The position numbers and the translations under genes were made by a program. A stretch of DNA of 7,207 nucleotides from Burkholderiales bacterium (GTDB taxonomy: Bacteria; Pseudomonadota; Gammaproteobacteria; Burkholderiales; SG8-39), in the NCBI GenBank assembly GCA_027457185.1, contig DAIDTN010000003.1:1-7207 (forward strand). The letters run 5' to 3'. Below the pieces are notes generated by a model. That model worked only from the letters and a program-made list of their open reading frames with translations. It made no database searches and was not told the origin of the DNA. This document shows, piece by piece, positions 6,580 through 7,207 of this stretch; positions within the stretch are counted from its first letter, which is position 1; each line of letters starts with the position of its first letter.

Positions 6580-7207
6580 TTATAGCTTGTCGCGGCTGTC
6601 TGGACTTTCGCGGCCCGGGCGTGGCGCGAGCAGCATCAGATAGACCAGCGCCGCGAACGGCCAGAGGAGCGACACCAGGTGCGTCACCCCGTTGAAGTTG
6701 AGAAAGTAGCCCTGTGGCCAGTGCTGCAGGGCGTCGGCGAAATAAGGATTCTCTGGCGCCAGGTTGACCACCACGGTTGCGGCCATCAGCAGCATGCCGG
6801 CCAGCGCCATGCGCGCGGCGCGCGGCAGCGCCAGCGCCAGCACCAGGACCAAGGCACCGGCGACCAGGCCGAGCAGTGCGCCCGGCGTCAGCCAGGCGAA
6901 CACGGTGTGGGCCTTGAGCAATTCGCCCACCGCGACTGTCTTCAGCGCCAGCGCTGCGGCAAACAGTACCAGCAACAAGCCCCGCCGCGGCCGCTCGTCT
7001 TGCGTCAGGCAGGACAGAAACAGGCCGATTGCGATCAGGTTGCAGGCGGTGACCGCCGCCTCCATCCGGATGAACACTTCGGCCGGATGCAGCACGGCCG
7101 GCACATCGTCTAACAGGCCGCGCAGATCGCCGTTGCCGAACAGCAGGGTCCCCGGGTTGAGCTGGGTGACCAGCCACAGTCCTAGCACCACCAGTCCCAG
7201 GTCGTAC
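6580..7207 (-). CDS. VanZ-like family membrane protein, C-terminal part (5' end outside window)
   Basis: The frame is open to the right edge, so the GTG at 7191 is internal and the 208 residues seen are the C-terminal part. The fragment opens with YDLGLVVLGLWLVTQLNPGTLLFGNGDLR, which I recognise as the segment following the VanZ domain in betaproteobacterial VanZ-family proteins (recollection, not a search). About six hydrophobic segments follow, at roughly 3-15, 52-67, 76-93, 103-127, 133-150 and 175-194, with a short polar tail (RPGRESPDSRDKL). An inner-membrane location is clear. VanZ itself lowers teicoplanin sensitivity in enterococci, but the function of these long proteobacterial relatives is not known. 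The TAA stop lies 75 bp upstream of the ferredoxin start, with no convincing terminator between, so read-through into the ferredoxin-hydrolase pair is possible. The 'VanZ' label is less sure than the membrane call. Confidence 0.68.
   Translation of the reverse strand, partial: YDLGLVVLGLWLVTQLNPGTLLFGNGDLRGLLDDVPAVLHPAEVFIRMEAAVTACNLIAIGLFLSCLTQDERPRRGLLLVLFAAALALKTVAVGELLKAHTVFAWLTPGALLGLVAGALVLVLALALPRAARMALAGMLLMAATVVVNLAPENPYFADALQHWPQGYFLNFNGVTHLVSLLWPFAALVYLMLLAPRPGRESPDSRDKL

Noticed and set aside
6200..7177. Minus-strand frame extending the alpha/beta hydrolase to about 536 residues
   Set aside because: The extra N-terminal part is the ferredoxin and VanZ-like genes read out of frame (Arg/Ala/Gly-rich); the family begins at the ATG at 6199.

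Overview
The window is GC-rich bacterial chromosome. Its gene content and protein style suggest a betaproteobacterium: a TopB with zinc-ribbon/Toprim_Crpt repeats and a lysine-rich tail, a short RlmL-like methyltransferase without an RlmK half, and the cluster VanZ-like protein / thioredoxin-like [2Fe-2S] ferredoxin / HPHP-type alpha/beta hydrolase. The taxonomy is an inference, because no rRNA or other marker gene is present. No tRNA, rRNA, insertion sequence, CRISPR array or phage gene was seen.

Left part (1-2777): the 3' part of a plus-strand DNA topoisomerase III gene runs tail to tail into a minus-strand THUMP-domain rRNA methyltransferase gene. Both stops lie in one shared CTAG. A 272-bp divergent intergenic region (2778-3049) follows. 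It holds a good extended -10 for the methyltransferase gene and the ribosome-binding site of the next gene; nothing else in it looks coding.

Middle (3050-4204): a plus-strand gene encodes an unrecognised four-helix membrane protein made of two copies of one ~70-residue unit. It converges on a minus-strand isochorismatase-family cysteine hydrolase gene, with 33 bp between them.

Right part (4260-7207): the remaining genes, like the hydrolase gene, are on the minus strand. In transcription order they are a VanZ-like membrane protein (cut by the window edge), a [2Fe-2S] ferredoxin, an alpha/beta hydrolase (ATGA overlap with the ferredoxin gene), a regulatory gap with two 22-bp dyads, threonine ammonia-lyase, and the cysteine hydrolase.

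The most notable points are: (1) threonine ammonia-lyase is complete in one frame except for a single in-frame amber codon at position 109; (2) two palindromes of identical 10+2+10 layout lie 40 bp apart just upstream of it; (3) the internally duplicated membrane protein. I see no convincing new multi-gene system.
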